From assembly GCA_024347015.1 (NCBI GenBank), contig AP024890.1:1054001-1118000 (forward strand): 64,000 bases of DNA. The letters are read 5' to 3'. Origin of the DNA: Vibrio pectenicida. GTDB lineage: Bacteria; Pseudomonadota; Gammaproteobacteria; Enterobacterales; Vibrionaceae. The position numbers and the translations under genes were made by a program. The notes below the pieces were generated by a model that had not been told where the DNA came from, did no database searches, and saw only the letters and a program-made list of their open reading frames with translations. Shown here in pieces: positions 17,021 to 27,031 of the stretch; within the stretch, counting starts at the first letter, position 1, and each line of letters starts with the position of its first letter.

Positions 17021-17187
17021 TTCATCACTTCCATTCAACTATTTCTATAATAGTTATAGCCGATATAACAGCAATTTAATTTGAAAATCATCAAACTAGG
17101 GACACAAATGTTAAGTCATTAATCTTTACTTTTGCATGATTGGTATATTGGTCGATACTTATTAGGTAACCACTAAATGGTAATTAA

Positions 17188-20064
17188 ATGAAGAAACGCC
17201 ACTATTCTCTCAGTATCCACATCACAAGCTTATTCCTTGTTCTGACTACACTAGTCGGCGTGGTTCTGATCTCTATTAGTTACTATCATTCTCAAGAACT
17301 TCTTGCTGTCAGTGCGAAAGAGCTAAGTAACGAGAACAGTCGCAAACTTGAGTCAACTTTTAAGGTGCGCGCTGCACCAATACTAACCACGCTCGATTTT
17401 ATGGCCCTTAGTGCTGTGATTAATGAACGAGAGCCGCCTATAAAAGCAAAACGTTTCCTCGCCTCAGCCAATCTTATATTTGAGAGAAACCAAGGCCTTG
17501 TTGCATTATTTTACGCAAACGAACATGGCGGGTTTACCATGCTTCGTCCATTGCATGACAAGCCATCAAGAGAAAGGTTTGAGGCTCCACCTAATGCAAG
17601 TATTATGATCAATTTCACAAAGGCTGAAGGTCTAAATGAATTTCATTTCTTCGATTATGATTACAACCGAATTGGCTATAAGAAAACCAACGATAATGAA
17701 TTCGACCCGAGAGTCAGGCCATGGTACATCAATGCAGAGTCCGATGGAGAAATACGTCTAACTGAACCCTACTTTTTTTATTTCCTAAAGACCAATGGCG
17801 TAACCTTGTCTCGCCGCTCCCCAGATGGTCAGGAAGTCGTAGCAGCAGACTTCACACTTTCTTCACTATCCGATCAAATTGCTGACCTTAGTCTTTCTAA
17901 AACGACTCAAGTTGCTTTATTCGACACTCAGTTTCGGCCATTGGCACAGCATCAAACCAATATTGATCTAGACCAAGAAAAAGAAACGGTTCAACAAGCT
18001 ATTCAAGATAGTTTATTTGAGCCTATTCTAAATCGGCATAGCACTCAAACACTCTACGAAGTCATTGAACGAGACGGGAAAAGTTGGTCTGTTACGCTGA
18101 CACCTGTGTGGTTAAACGAACATGTTCGCCTTCTTCTCGCGGAAGCCATTCCACAAGAAGAATTACTTGGCGATTTATTGTCAATGCGAAACAGACAGAT
18201 AAGTGTAGCGATAGCAATGCTGGTCATAAGCTTCATGACCGTTTGGTTAGTCGCAACCAAACTATCAACCCCTTTACAGAATCTAGTCCAACTGACTGAT
18301 AATATCGCTCGTTTTGATTTCAAAAAAACTCGCTATCCGAAGAGCTTAATTCGTGAAGTTTCCAATCTTACTGAATCTATTGAATTAATGGAGCATACAT
18401 TACATGACCTTCTCCGCTTGCTGCGTGAAACCGCCAGTAACAAAGATTTTTCCGTTCTAGGTAAAACCATCACTCATCAAAGCTTTCTGGTCACTCGCGC
18501 TGAAACTATTGTTCTGTTCTCTGTACAGGAAAAAGAGAACAGCTTTGACATTGTCGCAAATCACGCCATCATTCCATTTAAAATCGATATCAATGAATTT
18601 CTTAAAGATACAGCATGGCTTGAAAAGGATTTACGCCAAGGTGAAATTGTCCACTTGAACCGCAGTGATAACGCTTTCAGTCGATATATCGATAATCTCT
18701 ATAACTCAGATGTCTACTTCTTCCCTTTGCTTAATCGTGAATCTCAACTTGTCGGAGTATTGCTTCTTGGCTATGAAAGAGCCATTACTAAAGAACAAAG
18801 TGATAAACATGCTTTCTTAAAAGAACTCTTGAGTTTTGCTGAAATTGCTAAAGAAAACATTCATCAAATGCAGCAGCAAAAAGATATGATGAATGCCTTT
18901 ATCGAACTTATCGCCTCCGCGATTGACACCAAATCACCGTACACAGGAAGCCACTGTCAACGCGTACCTGAACTAACCCAAATGTTAACTAATGTAGCCC
19001 ACAAAGATAAAGACTATTTCCCGCAGTTCGCGATGACTGAAGACCAATGGGAAGAATTAAATCTGGCAGCTTGGCTTCATGATTGCGGAAAAGTCACAAC
19101 ACCTGAATATGTGATAGATAAGGCGACCAAGCTTGAAACTATTTATGACCGCATACACGAAGTAAGAATGCGCTTCGAGCTCCTTAAAGTTCAAGCAGAA
19201 GTCGATTATTGGCAAGGTCTACATAATGGAGGTGACGCTGCTAGCTTAAAGAAAACACTTCAAGCAACACAAACCTCGCTGGATGAGGAGTTCCATTTTA
19301 TTGCCGAATGCAACATTGGTAGTGAACAAATGGACGAGAGCGCCATCGACAAACTTAAGCAGATCGCGCAAAGGCAATGGAAAAGGACGCTCGATGATCA
19401 AGCTGGCGTATCTTGGATAGAAAAACAACGTGCAGGAGAGAAACAACCACTCCCTGTTTTAGAATCGATACTGAGCGATAAAAAAGTTCATGAAATACCT
19501 TGGTCTAAAGGTGAAAGTCCACAAGATGTTTGGACAGAAAAGTTTGTCCTAGAACCGGGTAAACTTAAATACCATCGTGGAGAGCTTTACAATCTATCGA
19601 TTCGTTACGGAACTCTGAATGATGAGGAACGTTTTATGATTAACGATCATATCATTCAAACCCTAACGATGCTGGGCTGCCTTCCCTACCCAGAACATCT
19701 CAAAAACATTCCAGAAATTGCGGGTGGGCACCATGAGAGAATCGATGGCCAAGGCTACCCGAGAGGTTTAAGTGAAAATGAGCTTTCGATCCCAGCCCGT
19801 GTCATGGCAATTGCTGACGTATTCGAAGCATTAACATCCAGTGATAGGCCATACAAAAAGGCCAAAAACCTTTCCGAATCACTTAAAATAATGACCCATA
19901 TGGCCACATCAGGACATATTGATCCTAAGCTATACCTTCTCTTCCTTGAACATGAAATTGACCAAAAATACGCAGAAATGTTCTTAGACTCGTCGCAAAT
20001 CGTACCAGTCGCACGAGAAGACTATATAAAGGCCGTTAAAGATCACTTAAAAACATTATTTTAA
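17188..20064 (+). CDS. Membrane sensor HD-GYP protein, putative c-di-GMP phosphodiesterase
   Basis: The 958-residue protein has a membrane helix (about 11-33), a periplasmic Cache-type sensor (about 35-325, with EFDPRVRPWYI), a second helix (about 335-355) and a HAMP-like linker. A GAF-like domain (about 415-560) and an HD-GYP output domain (about 570-930) follow. The HD pair is in WLHDCGKV (about 630), and the GYP segment HHERIDGQGYPRGL is near residue 848. The distance between them is about 215 residues, some 150 more than in ordinary HD-GYP domains, so a large insertion sits inside the catalytic domain. It lies upstream of zwf, as I recall for V. cholerae. Confidence 0.9.
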   Translation: MKKRHYSLSIHITSLFLVLTTLVGVVLISISYYHSQELLAVSAKELSNENSRKLESTFKVRAAPILTTLDFMALSAVINEREPPIKAKRFLASANLIFERNQGLVALFYANEHGGFTMLRPLHDKPSRERFEAPPNASIMINFTKAEGLNEFHFFDYDYNRIGYKKTNDNEFDPRVRPWYINAESDGEIRLTEPYFFYFLKTNGVTLSRRSPDGQEVVAADFTLSSLSDQIADLSLSKTTQVALFDTQFRPLAQHQTNIDLDQEKETVQQAIQDSLFEPILNRHSTQTLYEVIERDGKSWSVTLTPVWLNEHVRLLLAEAIPQEELLGDLLSMRNRQISVAIAMLVISFMTVWLVATKLSTPLQNLVQLTDNIARFDFKKTRYPKSLIREVSNLTESIELMEHTLHDLLRLLRETASNKDFSVLGKTITHQSFLVTRAETIVLFSVQEKENSFDIVANHAIIPFKIDINEFLKDTAWLEKDLRQGEIVHLNRSDNAFSRYIDNLYNSDVYFFPLLNRESQLVGVLLLGYERAITKEQSDKHAFLKELLSFAEIAKENIHQMQQQKDMMNAFIELIASAIDTKSPYTGSHCQRVPELTQMLTNVAHKDKDYFPQFAMTEDQWEELNLAAWLHDCGKVTTPEYVIDKATKLETIYDRIHEVRMRFELLKVQAEVDYWQGLHNGGDAASLKKTLQATQTSLDEEFHFIAECNIGSEQMDESAIDKLKQIAQRQWKRTLDDQAGVSWIEKQRAGEKQPLPVLESILSDKKVHEIPWSKGESPQDVWTEKFVLEPGKLKYHRGELYNLSIRYGTLNDEERFMINDHIIQTLTMLGCLPYPEHLKNIPEIAGGHHERIDGQGYPRGLSENELSIPARVMAIADVFEALTSSDRPYKKAKNLSESLKIMTHMATSGHIDPKLYLLFLEHEIDQKYAEMFLDSSQIVPVAREDYIKAVKDHLKTLF

Positions 20065-20371
20065 CATCGTCATCTATGATCCCACACCCTAGCGCAATTT
20101 AGCCGAAGCCAAAGGTGGCAGAATCCACTGAATCAGCCAATATTCAGTCAATATTTAATCGATTGCCTTCACAGAGGTTGATGTATATTCAATACTCATA
20201 GACAATACGCTGCCTAGTTATGATTTATCTCATAGCTCGAAATAATTCATTTCTGGCTATTAGACTAATAGGCATGACCAATTATCAATTTTAAATTGCC
20301 GTTGATAGGGTTGGCTCTCTGAGTTCACTGTATGAACGACATATGATAACTACCTCGTTTCTAAGGGAAAG
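20065..20371. other. Intergenic stretch before zwf
   Basis: No open frame of interest, RNA gene or clear terminator is visible. It must hold the promoter for the pentose phosphate operon, but no convincing -35/-10 pair stands out by eye. Confidence 0.5.
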
Positions 20372-20374
20372 ATG

Positions 20375-21877
20375 ATGGTAATACCAGAAAACAGCAGCAT
20401 CGTTATTTTTGGTGCTTCGGGAGACTTGACGTATCGTAAGTTGATCCCAGCTTTATACCACCTTTACGCGAGTAAGCAGCTTCCAACAAATTTCGCCATC
20501 CTTGGTGTCAGCCGCACGGAATATAGCGATGAGTCTTACCGCGAAAAACTGAAGCATTCACTTCAGGAAATGGAAAAAACAGAGCCTGCAACGCTCAATG
20601 CGTTTATTGACCATCTACACTATCAAGCCATCAATACCTCTGATACCGCAGACTACAGCATACTGGTTAACCGCCTCGATCAGCTGTCACAACAGTATCA
20701 TTTTGAGCAACATAATACTCTCTTCTATCTAGCCACTCCACCAAGCTTGTACAGTGTGATCCCAGCGAGCTTAGCAGCACATGGCTTAAACAAAGAGACG
20801 AATGGCTGGAAGCGTCTTATCATAGAAAAGCCATTCGGCTATGACTTAAATTCAGCAAAAAATCTCGATAAAGAAATCCACGGACATTTTGAAGAACACC
20901 AGATCTATCGTATCGATCACTATTTAGGTAAAGAAACGGTTCAAAACCTACTTGTATTTAGGTTTTCTAATGCCATGTTCGAGCCACTCTGGAATCGTAA
21001 CTTTATCGATTACGTGGAAATTACCGGGGCTGAGTATCTTGGCGTCGAAGAACGCGGTGGTTATTACGATGGTTCCGGAGCGGTTCGTGATATGTTCCAG
21101 AACCACTTACTTCAAGTACTCGCTATGGTTGGCATGGAGCCCCCCGCGCAAATCAATGCTGACTCAATGCGCGACGAAGTGATTAAAGTGCTGCAATGCC
21201 TTAAGCCTCTAGATGAGCAAGCACTTAGAAATGACTTAGTCCTCGGACAATACACTGCATCGGATGTTCGTGGCCAACATCTTGTTGGGTATCGTGAAGA
21301 AAACGGCGTTGCCGATGACTCTCGAACTGAAACCTACATTGGTCTAAAGGCCTATATTAATAACTGGCGTTGGAATGGTGTACCTTTCTACGTTCGCACT
21401 GGGAAACGGCTGCCAACTCGAGTCACTGAAGTCGTCATTCACTTCAAACAGACACCGCACCCCGTTTTTGGTCAAAATGCGCCTGAGAATAAGTTGATCA
21501 TTCGAATCCAGCCTGATGAAGGGATTCAGATGAGCTTTGGCCTTAAAGAACCAGGAGCAGGATTTAATGCAAAAGAGGTGAGCATGAACTTTCACTATGC
21601 TGATCTACCCGAAACTCAAATGTTAACGGCCTACGAACGCCTGTTACTTGATGCACTTAATGGTGATGCAACTTTATTTGCTCGCAGTGATGCCGTTGAA
21701 GCATGTTGGCAATATGTGCAGCCAATTCTAGACTTCAAACAAGATCCACAAGCCTTATTCGGTTATGCCTGTGGTACTTGGGGGCCAAAAGAGTCAGATG
21801 AGCTTCTTAAACGTGACAATAGAGCTTGGCGTTTCCCATGCAAAAATTTAACAGATACGGATTATTGTGAACTATGA
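20375..21877 (+). CDS. zwf: Glucose-6-phosphate dehydrogenase
   Basis: This enzyme oxidises glucose-6-phosphate to 6-phosphogluconolactone with NADP+, the first step of the oxidative pentose phosphate pathway. The N-terminal Rossmann motif reads IVIFGASGDLTYRKLIPALY, and the active-site signature RIDHYLGKE is at about residue 179. The 500-residue length is usual. Two adjacent ATGs occur (20372 and 20375); AGGGA is better spaced for the second. The stop codon overlaps the pgl start (ATGA), so translation is coupled. Confidence 0.97.
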   Translation: MVIPENSSIVIFGASGDLTYRKLIPALYHLYASKQLPTNFAILGVSRTEYSDESYREKLKHSLQEMEKTEPATLNAFIDHLHYQAINTSDTADYSILVNRLDQLSQQYHFEQHNTLFYLATPPSLYSVIPASLAAHGLNKETNGWKRLIIEKPFGYDLNSAKNLDKEIHGHFEEHQIYRIDHYLGKETVQNLLVFRFSNAMFEPLWNRNFIDYVEITGAEYLGVEERGGYYDGSGAVRDMFQNHLLQVLAMVGMEPPAQINADSMRDEVIKVLQCLKPLDEQALRNDLVLGQYTASDVRGQHLVGYREENGVADDSRTETYIGLKAYINNWRWNGVPFYVRTGKRLPTRVTEVVIHFKQTPHPVFGQNAPENKLIIRIQPDEGIQMSFGLKEPGAGFNAKEVSMNFHYADLPETQMLTAYERLLLDALNGDATLFARSDAVEACWQYVQPILDFKQDPQALFGYACGTWGPKESDELLKRDNRAWRFPCKNLTDTDYCEL

Positions 21878-22590
21878 TCAACCATAAGATTTTCCAAACG
21901 GCTCAACAGGTCGTTGAAAGCCTAGCTAACGATATTAAGGTACTGAGCGAACTTAGCCGCCCTGTGCATATATCACTGTCTGGTGGCAGCACGCCCAAAA
22001 TGTTGTTTAAGCTATTGGCTTCAGAAATATACGCAACGTCTATTCAGTGGCAAAACCTTCATTTCTGGTGGGGAGATGAGCGTTGCGTTACCCCTGATGA
22101 CGAGCAAAGCAACTATGGTGAAGCTAACACTCTACTTTTTAGTCAAGTCGATATTCCTGCTGAGAATGTCCATCGAATTCGCGGTGAGGAAAAACCCGAG
22201 CAAGAAGTTGAGAGATTTGCTAGAGAGATGAAAGAAGTCATCCCAACAGATAACGGCACACCTGTTTTTGATTGGATATTGCTCGGTGTTGGCGCAGACG
22301 GTCATACCGCATCTTTATTCCCAGGCCAGACTAACTATGAGGAACAGAAGCTCTCTGTTTTAGCTTCCCACCCAGAGTCAGGTCAAATTCGCGTCTCTAA
22401 AACTGCCAAGGTTTTGCAAGCAGCTAAACGAATTAGCTACCTTGTACTTGGTGCTGGCAAAGTAGAAATTGTTCAAGAAATTCATACCACTCCCGCAACT
22501 GAGCTGCCCTATCCTGCGGCGAAAATCCAGTCTCAAACTGGTGAAACGGAATGGTACTTAGATTCTGACGCCGCAGAAAAAATCGCGTAA
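21874..22590 (+). CDS. pgl: 6-phosphogluconolactonase
   Basis: This 238-residue DevB-type lactonase hydrolyses 6-phosphogluconolactone to 6-phosphogluconate. It shows the family blocks ISLSGGSTPKMLFKLLA, FWWGDERCV with SNYGEA, LGVGADGHTASLFPG and YLVLGAGK. It overlaps zwf by four bases and is followed 33 bases later by gnd, forming the complete oxidative branch in pathway order. Confidence 0.96.
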   Translation: MINHKIFQTAQQVVESLANDIKVLSELSRPVHISLSGGSTPKMLFKLLASEIYATSIQWQNLHFWWGDERCVTPDDEQSNYGEANTLLFSQVDIPAENVHRIRGEEKPEQEVERFAREMKEVIPTDNGTPVFDWILLGVGADGHTASLFPGQTNYEEQKLSVLASHPESGQIRVSKTAKVLQAAKRISYLVLGAGKVEIVQEIHTTPATELPYPAAKIQSQTGETEWYLDSDAAEKIA

Positions 22591-22623
22591 CGCGAGCGTC
22601 TATTGAAAAATTGGAGAGAAACA

Positions 22624-24072
22624 ATGAAAGGTGATATCGGTGTTATTGGTCTAGCAGTCATGGGCCAGAACCTTATCCTAAATATGAATGACCATGGCTT
22701 TAAAGTGGTCGCTCATAACCGTACCGCTGCTAAAGTAGATGAATTTCTGCAAGGCCCAGCAAAAGACACTAACATCATTGGTGCTTATTCACTCGAAGAG
22801 TTGGTTGAAAAGCTTGAGACACCCCGTAAAGTGATGCTAATGGTTCGTGCTGGCGATGTGGTCGACAAATTCATTGAAGCCCTTGTGCCACTGCTAGACA
22901 AAGGTGACATCATCATTGATGGTGGTAACACTAACTACCCAGATACCAACCGTCGTGTTGCAGCACTTCGTGAGAAAGGTATTCATTTTATCGGAACGGG
23001 TGTATCAGGCGGTGAAGAAGGCGCACGTTTTGGACCTTCTATTATGCCTGGTGGTACACCAGAAGCTTGGGAAGCCGTTAAGCCGATCTTCCAAGGTATC
23101 TCTGCAAAAACTGATGCTGGTGAACCATGCTGTGACTGGGTTGGTAATGATGGCGCTGGGCACTTCGTTAAAATGGTTCACAACGGTATTGAATACGGCG
23201 ACATGCAGCTAATCACAGAAGCTTATCAATTTATGAAAGATGGCTTGGGTATGTCCGCAGACGAAATGCAAACTGTATTTGCTGACTGGAACAAAACTGA
23301 GCTTGACAGTTACCTAGTTGAGATCACAGCTGATATTCTTGGGTTCAAAGATAGCGATGGAGAGCCATTGGTTGAAAAAATCTTAGACACAGCGGGCCAA
23401 AAAGGCACTGGTAAATGGACAGGCATCAATGCGCTAGATCTTGGTATTCCGCTCACTCTGATTTCAGAGTCTGTATTTTCTCGTTGCTTATCTGCACTGA
23501 AAGACCAGCGTGTACAAACAGAGGCGCTATTTAGTAAAACCATTGCACCTGTTCAAGGTGACAAGCAAGAGTGGGTCGACGCGCTTCGTCAAGCTCTACT
23601 CGCCTCTAAAATTATCTCTTACGCTCAAGGCTTTATGCTGATGCGTGAAGCATCCAACGAAAATGGCTGGGATCTAAACTATGGTAACGTTGCTTTAATG
23701 TGGCGTGGCGGTTGTATAATCCGCTCTGCATTCTTGAGCAATATCCGTGATGCATTCGAGAAAAAACCTGAACTCGCATTTTTAGGCTCTGACGACTATT
23801 TCAAAGACATCCTACAAAACAGTCTGACAGCATGGCGTAAAGTGGCAGCTAAGTCTCTTGAAGCTGGCATCCCAATGCCGTGCACAACGTCGGCCCTGAT
23901 TTTCCTTGATGGTTACACCACTGCTCGTTTGCCTGCTAATCTACTTCAAGCACAGCGAGACTACTTTGGTGCACATACCTATGAACGCATCGATCGTCAA
24001 CGAGGCGAGTTCTTCCATACTAATTGGACAGGAACAGGCGGCGATACCGCGTCTACAACTTACGACGTATAA
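22624..24072 (+). CDS. gnd: 6-phosphogluconate dehydrogenase (decarboxylating)
   Basis: This enzyme converts 6-phosphogluconate to ribulose-5-phosphate and CO2 with NADP+. The N-terminus has the dinucleotide motif IGVIGLAVMGQNL. The substrate-binding block GVSGGEEGARFGPS and the catalytic segment HFVKMVHNGIEYGDMQ are present, as is the C-terminal GFFHTNWTG-like block (EFFHTNWTGTGG). I start at the ATG preceded by GGAGAG, giving 482 residues. This is a typical length, and the upstream in-frame extension is not conserved-looking. A terminator ends the operon. Confidence 0.97.
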   Translation: MKGDIGVIGLAVMGQNLILNMNDHGFKVVAHNRTAAKVDEFLQGPAKDTNIIGAYSLEELVEKLETPRKVMLMVRAGDVVDKFIEALVPLLDKGDIIIDGGNTNYPDTNRRVAALREKGIHFIGTGVSGGEEGARFGPSIMPGGTPEAWEAVKPIFQGISAKTDAGEPCCDWVGNDGAGHFVKMVHNGIEYGDMQLITEAYQFMKDGLGMSADEMQTVFADWNKTELDSYLVEITADILGFKDSDGEPLVEKILDTAGQKGTGKWTGINALDLGIPLTLISESVFSRCLSALKDQRVQTEALFSKTIAPVQGDKQEWVDALRQALLASKIISYAQGFMLMREASNENGWDLNYGNVALMWRGGCIIRSAFLSNIRDAFEKKPELAFLGSDDYFKDILQNSLTAWRKVAAKSLEAGIPMPCTTSALIFLDGYTTARLPANLLQAQRDYFGAHTYERIDRQRGEFFHTNWTGTGGDTASTTYDV

Positions 24073-24084
24073 TCAACACTACCC

Positions 24085-24114
24085 AAAGCAGCCAAGTTCA
24101 CCATTGGCTGCTTT
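24085..24114 (+). terminator. Terminator of the zwf-pgl-gnd operon
   Basis: AAAGCAGCCAA and TTGGCTGCTTT form a perfect 11-base stem around an eight-base loop, followed by T residues. Confidence 0.88.
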
Positions 24115-24324
24115 TCTATCGCACTCTCCTAAAAGTAGAACCCTGTCAGCTATTCTACGACTTCCTAATTCACTTCATCATTATCTTACCCATAAATCTA
24201 AAAATCACTAGAAATCCAACAATATAAGAGTGAAGAAAAAGATCATAAAAGTTCATTTATATTTATTATATAATTCATTGCCTAACTTAAAGTCTGCACC
24301 TGAATAGTACAAATACAGGGAGTA

Positions 24325-24657
24325 ATGGTACAAACGAGACAACTTATAGGTGTAAACATGGTAACAATTGAACTTGAAGACTTAGACAGCCTTCTACCAA
24401 TACTGGGTGAAATCTGTATGGTAAGTGATGTGGAACTATGCTTTAAAGGGCGCTTTCTACCAATAAAAGACTTACAACCTCTGGTTGAGAGCATTGAACA
24501 ATCAGGTCACACTAGAACCGTAGATGCACACTACCAAATAACGCTAGGATGTGGTGAAACACTGATCTTTCCAATCATAGAAAATAGGCCTGTTATTTCC
24601 AAAAATGTGTTCGAGACATTAGTTTCGACGTCTGATTTTTACACATTATGCTATTAG
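24325..24657 (+). CDS. Hypothetical protein, 110 residues
   Basis: I do not recognise this protein. It is a small acidic protein with an alternating hydrophobic pattern and no membrane helix or signal peptide. The start chosen has GGGAG five bases upstream. A second in-frame ATG at 24358 would give 99 residues starting MVTIELEDLDSLLPILGE. It stands alone, with about 210 bases before it and about 370 after. Confidence 0.55.
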   Translation: MVQTRQLIGVNMVTIELEDLDSLLPILGEICMVSDVELCFKGRFLPIKDLQPLVESIEQSGHTRTVDAHYQITLGCGETLIFPIIENRPVISKNVFETLVSTSDFYTLCY

Positions 24658-25028
24658 TGATATGACTAATTTTATAGAATCTGGATTTTATAAAACCTAA
24701 CAGTCGTCTATTCTATCTATTACTTATCACTTTTCCATAGGCAATACCAATTACTGGGTATGCGAAGCTCTTGAATTTCTTCTATCGCATCGATATACAA
24801 ACCAATCCCAATAGCCCAAGCGCTAAAGGTTTAAAATTCTAGTCTTTAACATCTAATTAATAAAAAATATTAACTACTAACCCAGCAGTAATGATTAATA
24901 AGTATCCAATTGAATCTATTTAACATTTTACTTCGTGAGTTGGATCACCATAATGTATAAATTGTGTGATAATCATTAACAAAATATATAGCCTTTGCGA
25001 TTCCGTGACAGACAAAGGTAACGCACAA
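24658..25028. other. Intergenic stretch before the serine-type permease
   Basis: The stretch is AT-rich and without a credible gene. It holds a Fur-like sequence near its right end (24967-24980) and presumably the permease promoter. A TATAAAT at about 24956 could be a -10 element, but no good -35 is paired with it. Confidence 0.45.
24967..24980. promoter_or_regulatory. Possible Fur box upstream of the permease gene
   Basis: TGATAATCATTAAC matches 13 of the last 14 bases of the Fur consensus (TGATAATCATTATC). The left part of the 19-base box is not conserved. It lies about 50 bases before the GTG start. Confidence 0.35.
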
Positions 25029-26273
25029 GTGAGCGACATTCAAAATACGTTAACAGCGAAGACAAGTCCGTGGACATCCTATGATACTCAATGGGTTCTG
25101 AGCCTGTTTGGCACTGCAGTCGGTGCAGGGATCCTATTTTTACCCATTAACTTAGGTATAGGCGGAATGGTTCCATTAATCATCATGGCCATACTTGCCT
25201 ATCCAATGACTTACTTAGCACACCGTGGCTTTACCCGCTTTGTTCTCTCCTCACGTAGATCTGATGCCGACTTTACCGACGTCGTTGTCGAACATTTTGG
25301 TCCGGCTGCAGGACAAGGTATTTCTCTTCTTTACTTCCTCTCAATTTTCCCAGTTCTGCTAATTTATGGGGTTGGTCTCACCAATACAGTCGATAGCTTT
25401 ATGGTTCACCAAGCAGATATGGCCTCTATGCCCCGAGCTTGGCTGTCTGGTGTTTTAGTCGCCGGATTGATCGCCATCATGCTGGCAGGTGAGAAAGCTA
25501 TGCTTCGAGTATTCTCAATCATGGTCTATCCATTAGTTGCCATTTTGCTATTTTTGTCAATTTACCTGGTGCCCAGCTGGCACGTACCTGAATTCATCAT
25601 TCCATCATTACCTTCTTTAACCAGTACTTTATGGCTAGCCACTCCTGTGGTGATTTTTTCCTTTAGCCATGTCGCCGCTCTTTCTTCATTCGCTCATGCT
25701 CAGCGTCGACATTACGGCAAAGAAGCTACTTCTAAATCGGAAGATATTGTACGCCGCACCAGCATAATGCTGATTGTGTTTGTTATGCTATTTGTTATCT
25801 CTTGTATATTAACACTATCACCCGATCAATTAGCACAAGCTAAAGAGCAGAATGTTTCGGTGTTGTCGTACCTAGCCAACGCTACTGATAATCCGTTTAT
25901 CGCAACGCTTGGACCCATTGTCGCCTTTATTGCAATCACTTCTTCTTTCATTGGGCATTTTTTGGGTGCGCGAGAGAGTCTAATTGGGATGCTGACAAAA
26001 AGTACTTCCCTCTCTCAACGTCAGGCACATGGGGTATGTATACTAGTACTCTTCTTAAGCATTTGGGCAGTCTCTATTATTAACCCAAGTATTTTAGGTA
26101 TGATGGAAGCATTATCCGGTCCAATTATTGCGATGATCTTATTTATAATGCCAATGCTCGCTGTCTATAAAGTAAAAAGCTTACACGCATATAAAGGCAA
26201 ATTATCCACTTTCTTTGTCCTCGCAACAGGTGCCGTCGCGGTAAGTGCTTTAGTGTTTAAGTTAGTGCAGTAG
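25029..26273 (+). CDS. sdaC: HAAAP-family amino acid permease, SdaC-like serine transporter
   Basis: The 414-residue inner-membrane protein has about eleven hydrophobic segments. GTAVGAGILFLPINLGIGGM in helix 1, followed by PLIIMAILAYPMT and later GGP-like SGPIIAMILFIMPM, follow E. coli SdaC closely. Proton-coupled serine (or related hydroxy amino acid) uptake is therefore likely, although paralogues with other substrates exist. I start at GTG 25029, where SDIQNTLTAK begins, with AAGG about ten bases upstream. The longer ATG start adds 21 unlikely residues. No serine deaminase gene is adjacent. Confidence 0.85.
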   Translation: MSDIQNTLTAKTSPWTSYDTQWVLSLFGTAVGAGILFLPINLGIGGMVPLIIMAILAYPMTYLAHRGFTRFVLSSRRSDADFTDVVVEHFGPAAGQGISLLYFLSIFPVLLIYGVGLTNTVDSFMVHQADMASMPRAWLSGVLVAGLIAIMLAGEKAMLRVFSIMVYPLVAILLFLSIYLVPSWHVPEFIIPSLPSLTSTLWLATPVVIFSFSHVAALSSFAHAQRRHYGKEATSKSEDIVRRTSIMLIVFVMLFVISCILTLSPDQLAQAKEQNVSVLSYLANATDNPFIATLGPIVAFIAITSSFIGHFLGARESLIGMLTKSTSLSQRQAHGVCILVLFLSIWAVSIINPSILGMMEALSGPIIAMILFIMPMLAVYKVKSLHAYKGKLSTFFVLATGAVAVSALVFKLVQ

Positions 26274-26320
26274 TTCTGACTTTCAGTCTGAAGAACATAA
26301 CCAATCGATAACTAAAACAA

Positions 26321-26348
26321 AAAAGGACTGATAGTTTTCAGTCCTTTT
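26321..26348. terminator. Bidirectional terminator after the permease gene
   Basis: AAAAGGACTGA and TCAGTCCTTTT form a perfect 11-base stem around TAGTTT, placed between two convergent genes. Confidence 0.87.
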
Positions 26349-26375
26349 CAACTCAATGAATAAACTTCGAGCAAA

Positions 26376-26642
26376 TCATTCAAACACTTCATAGTAGCGC
26401 TGAACATGAGTGGTTATTTCCCCCCAGCGAGAAGTTGTGACTCGTTTTGGGTAATACTCAAAAGCTGCCCTATCGATAAACTCTTCAGAGGCATCAAAAC
26501 GCAGCGGATTTTCGATCACTTGAAAAGTAATACAGCCCTCTTCTTCTAGCGTAAGGCGTTTATGGTCGATAAGTTCACTGTTAACCAATCCCAATTCTGA
26601 TTCAGGGACCAAAATAAAGCCCTTTAAAACGACTTTTGACAT
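26376..26642 (-). CDS. Antibiotic biosynthesis monooxygenase (ABM)-like small protein
   Basis: The 88-residue protein has a ferredoxin-like beta-alpha-beta pattern. GFILVPESELGLV, CITFQVIENP and FEYYPKRV fit the dimeric ABM/YgiN-type fold, which oxidises quinols or small aromatics without cofactor. Two start codons are adjacent (TTG at 26645, ATG at 26642). AAGGA is better spaced for the ATG. The start lies eight bases after the stop of the upstream VOC gene, so the two form an operon. Confidence 0.72.
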   Translation of the reverse strand: MSKVVLKGFILVPESELGLVNSELIDHKRLTLEEEGCITFQVIENPLRFDASEEFIDRAAFEYYPKRVTTSRWGEITTHVQRYYEVFE

Positions 26643-26650
26643 CAATATCC

Positions 26651-27031
26651 TTATTGTTCAATATGAGTAGCGCAAAGCTTATTGCCAGCAGGATCTCGCA
26701 AATAAGCCAAATATAATTTCCGCCCTCCGCCTTCACGTATACCAGGAGGCGCTTCACACGCTGTGCCGCCATTTTCTAGACCAGCGGCATGCCATGCATC
26801 CACCAGTTCAGGACTGCTGACTTTAAGCCCGATTGTCATTCCATTGCCATGAGTCGCCTGTTCGCCATCTATGGGGTTGGTAATACCCAATACGCCCTCT
26901 TTTGTTACATAGAGGCAGCGACCTTTGTCATCAATTATACCTTCTGAATATCCGAGAACGGCCATCACGGCATCATAAAAAGCTTTGGATTGATTAATAT
27001 CATTTGTGCCGACCATAACGTGACTGAACAT
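26651..27031 (-). CDS. VOC-superfamily (glyoxalase/bleomycin resistance-like) protein
   Basis: The 126-residue protein opens FSHVMVGTNDINQSKAFYDA, the first beta-alpha unit of the vicinal oxygen chelate fold. It ends with RDPAGNKLCATH, the usual last strand. Candidate metal ligands are the N-terminal His and the C-terminal Cys/His region. The substrate is unknown. AAGGAAT precedes the ATG. It is the first gene of a two-gene unit with the ABM-like gene, which suggests a shared role in handling a small aromatic or electrophile. Confidence 0.85.
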   Translation of the reverse strand: MFSHVMVGTNDINQSKAFYDAVMAVLGYSEGIIDDKGRCLYVTKEGVLGITNPIDGEQATHGNGMTIGLKVSSPELVDAWHAAGLENGGTACEAPPGIREGGGRKLYLAYLRDPAGNKLCATHIEQ

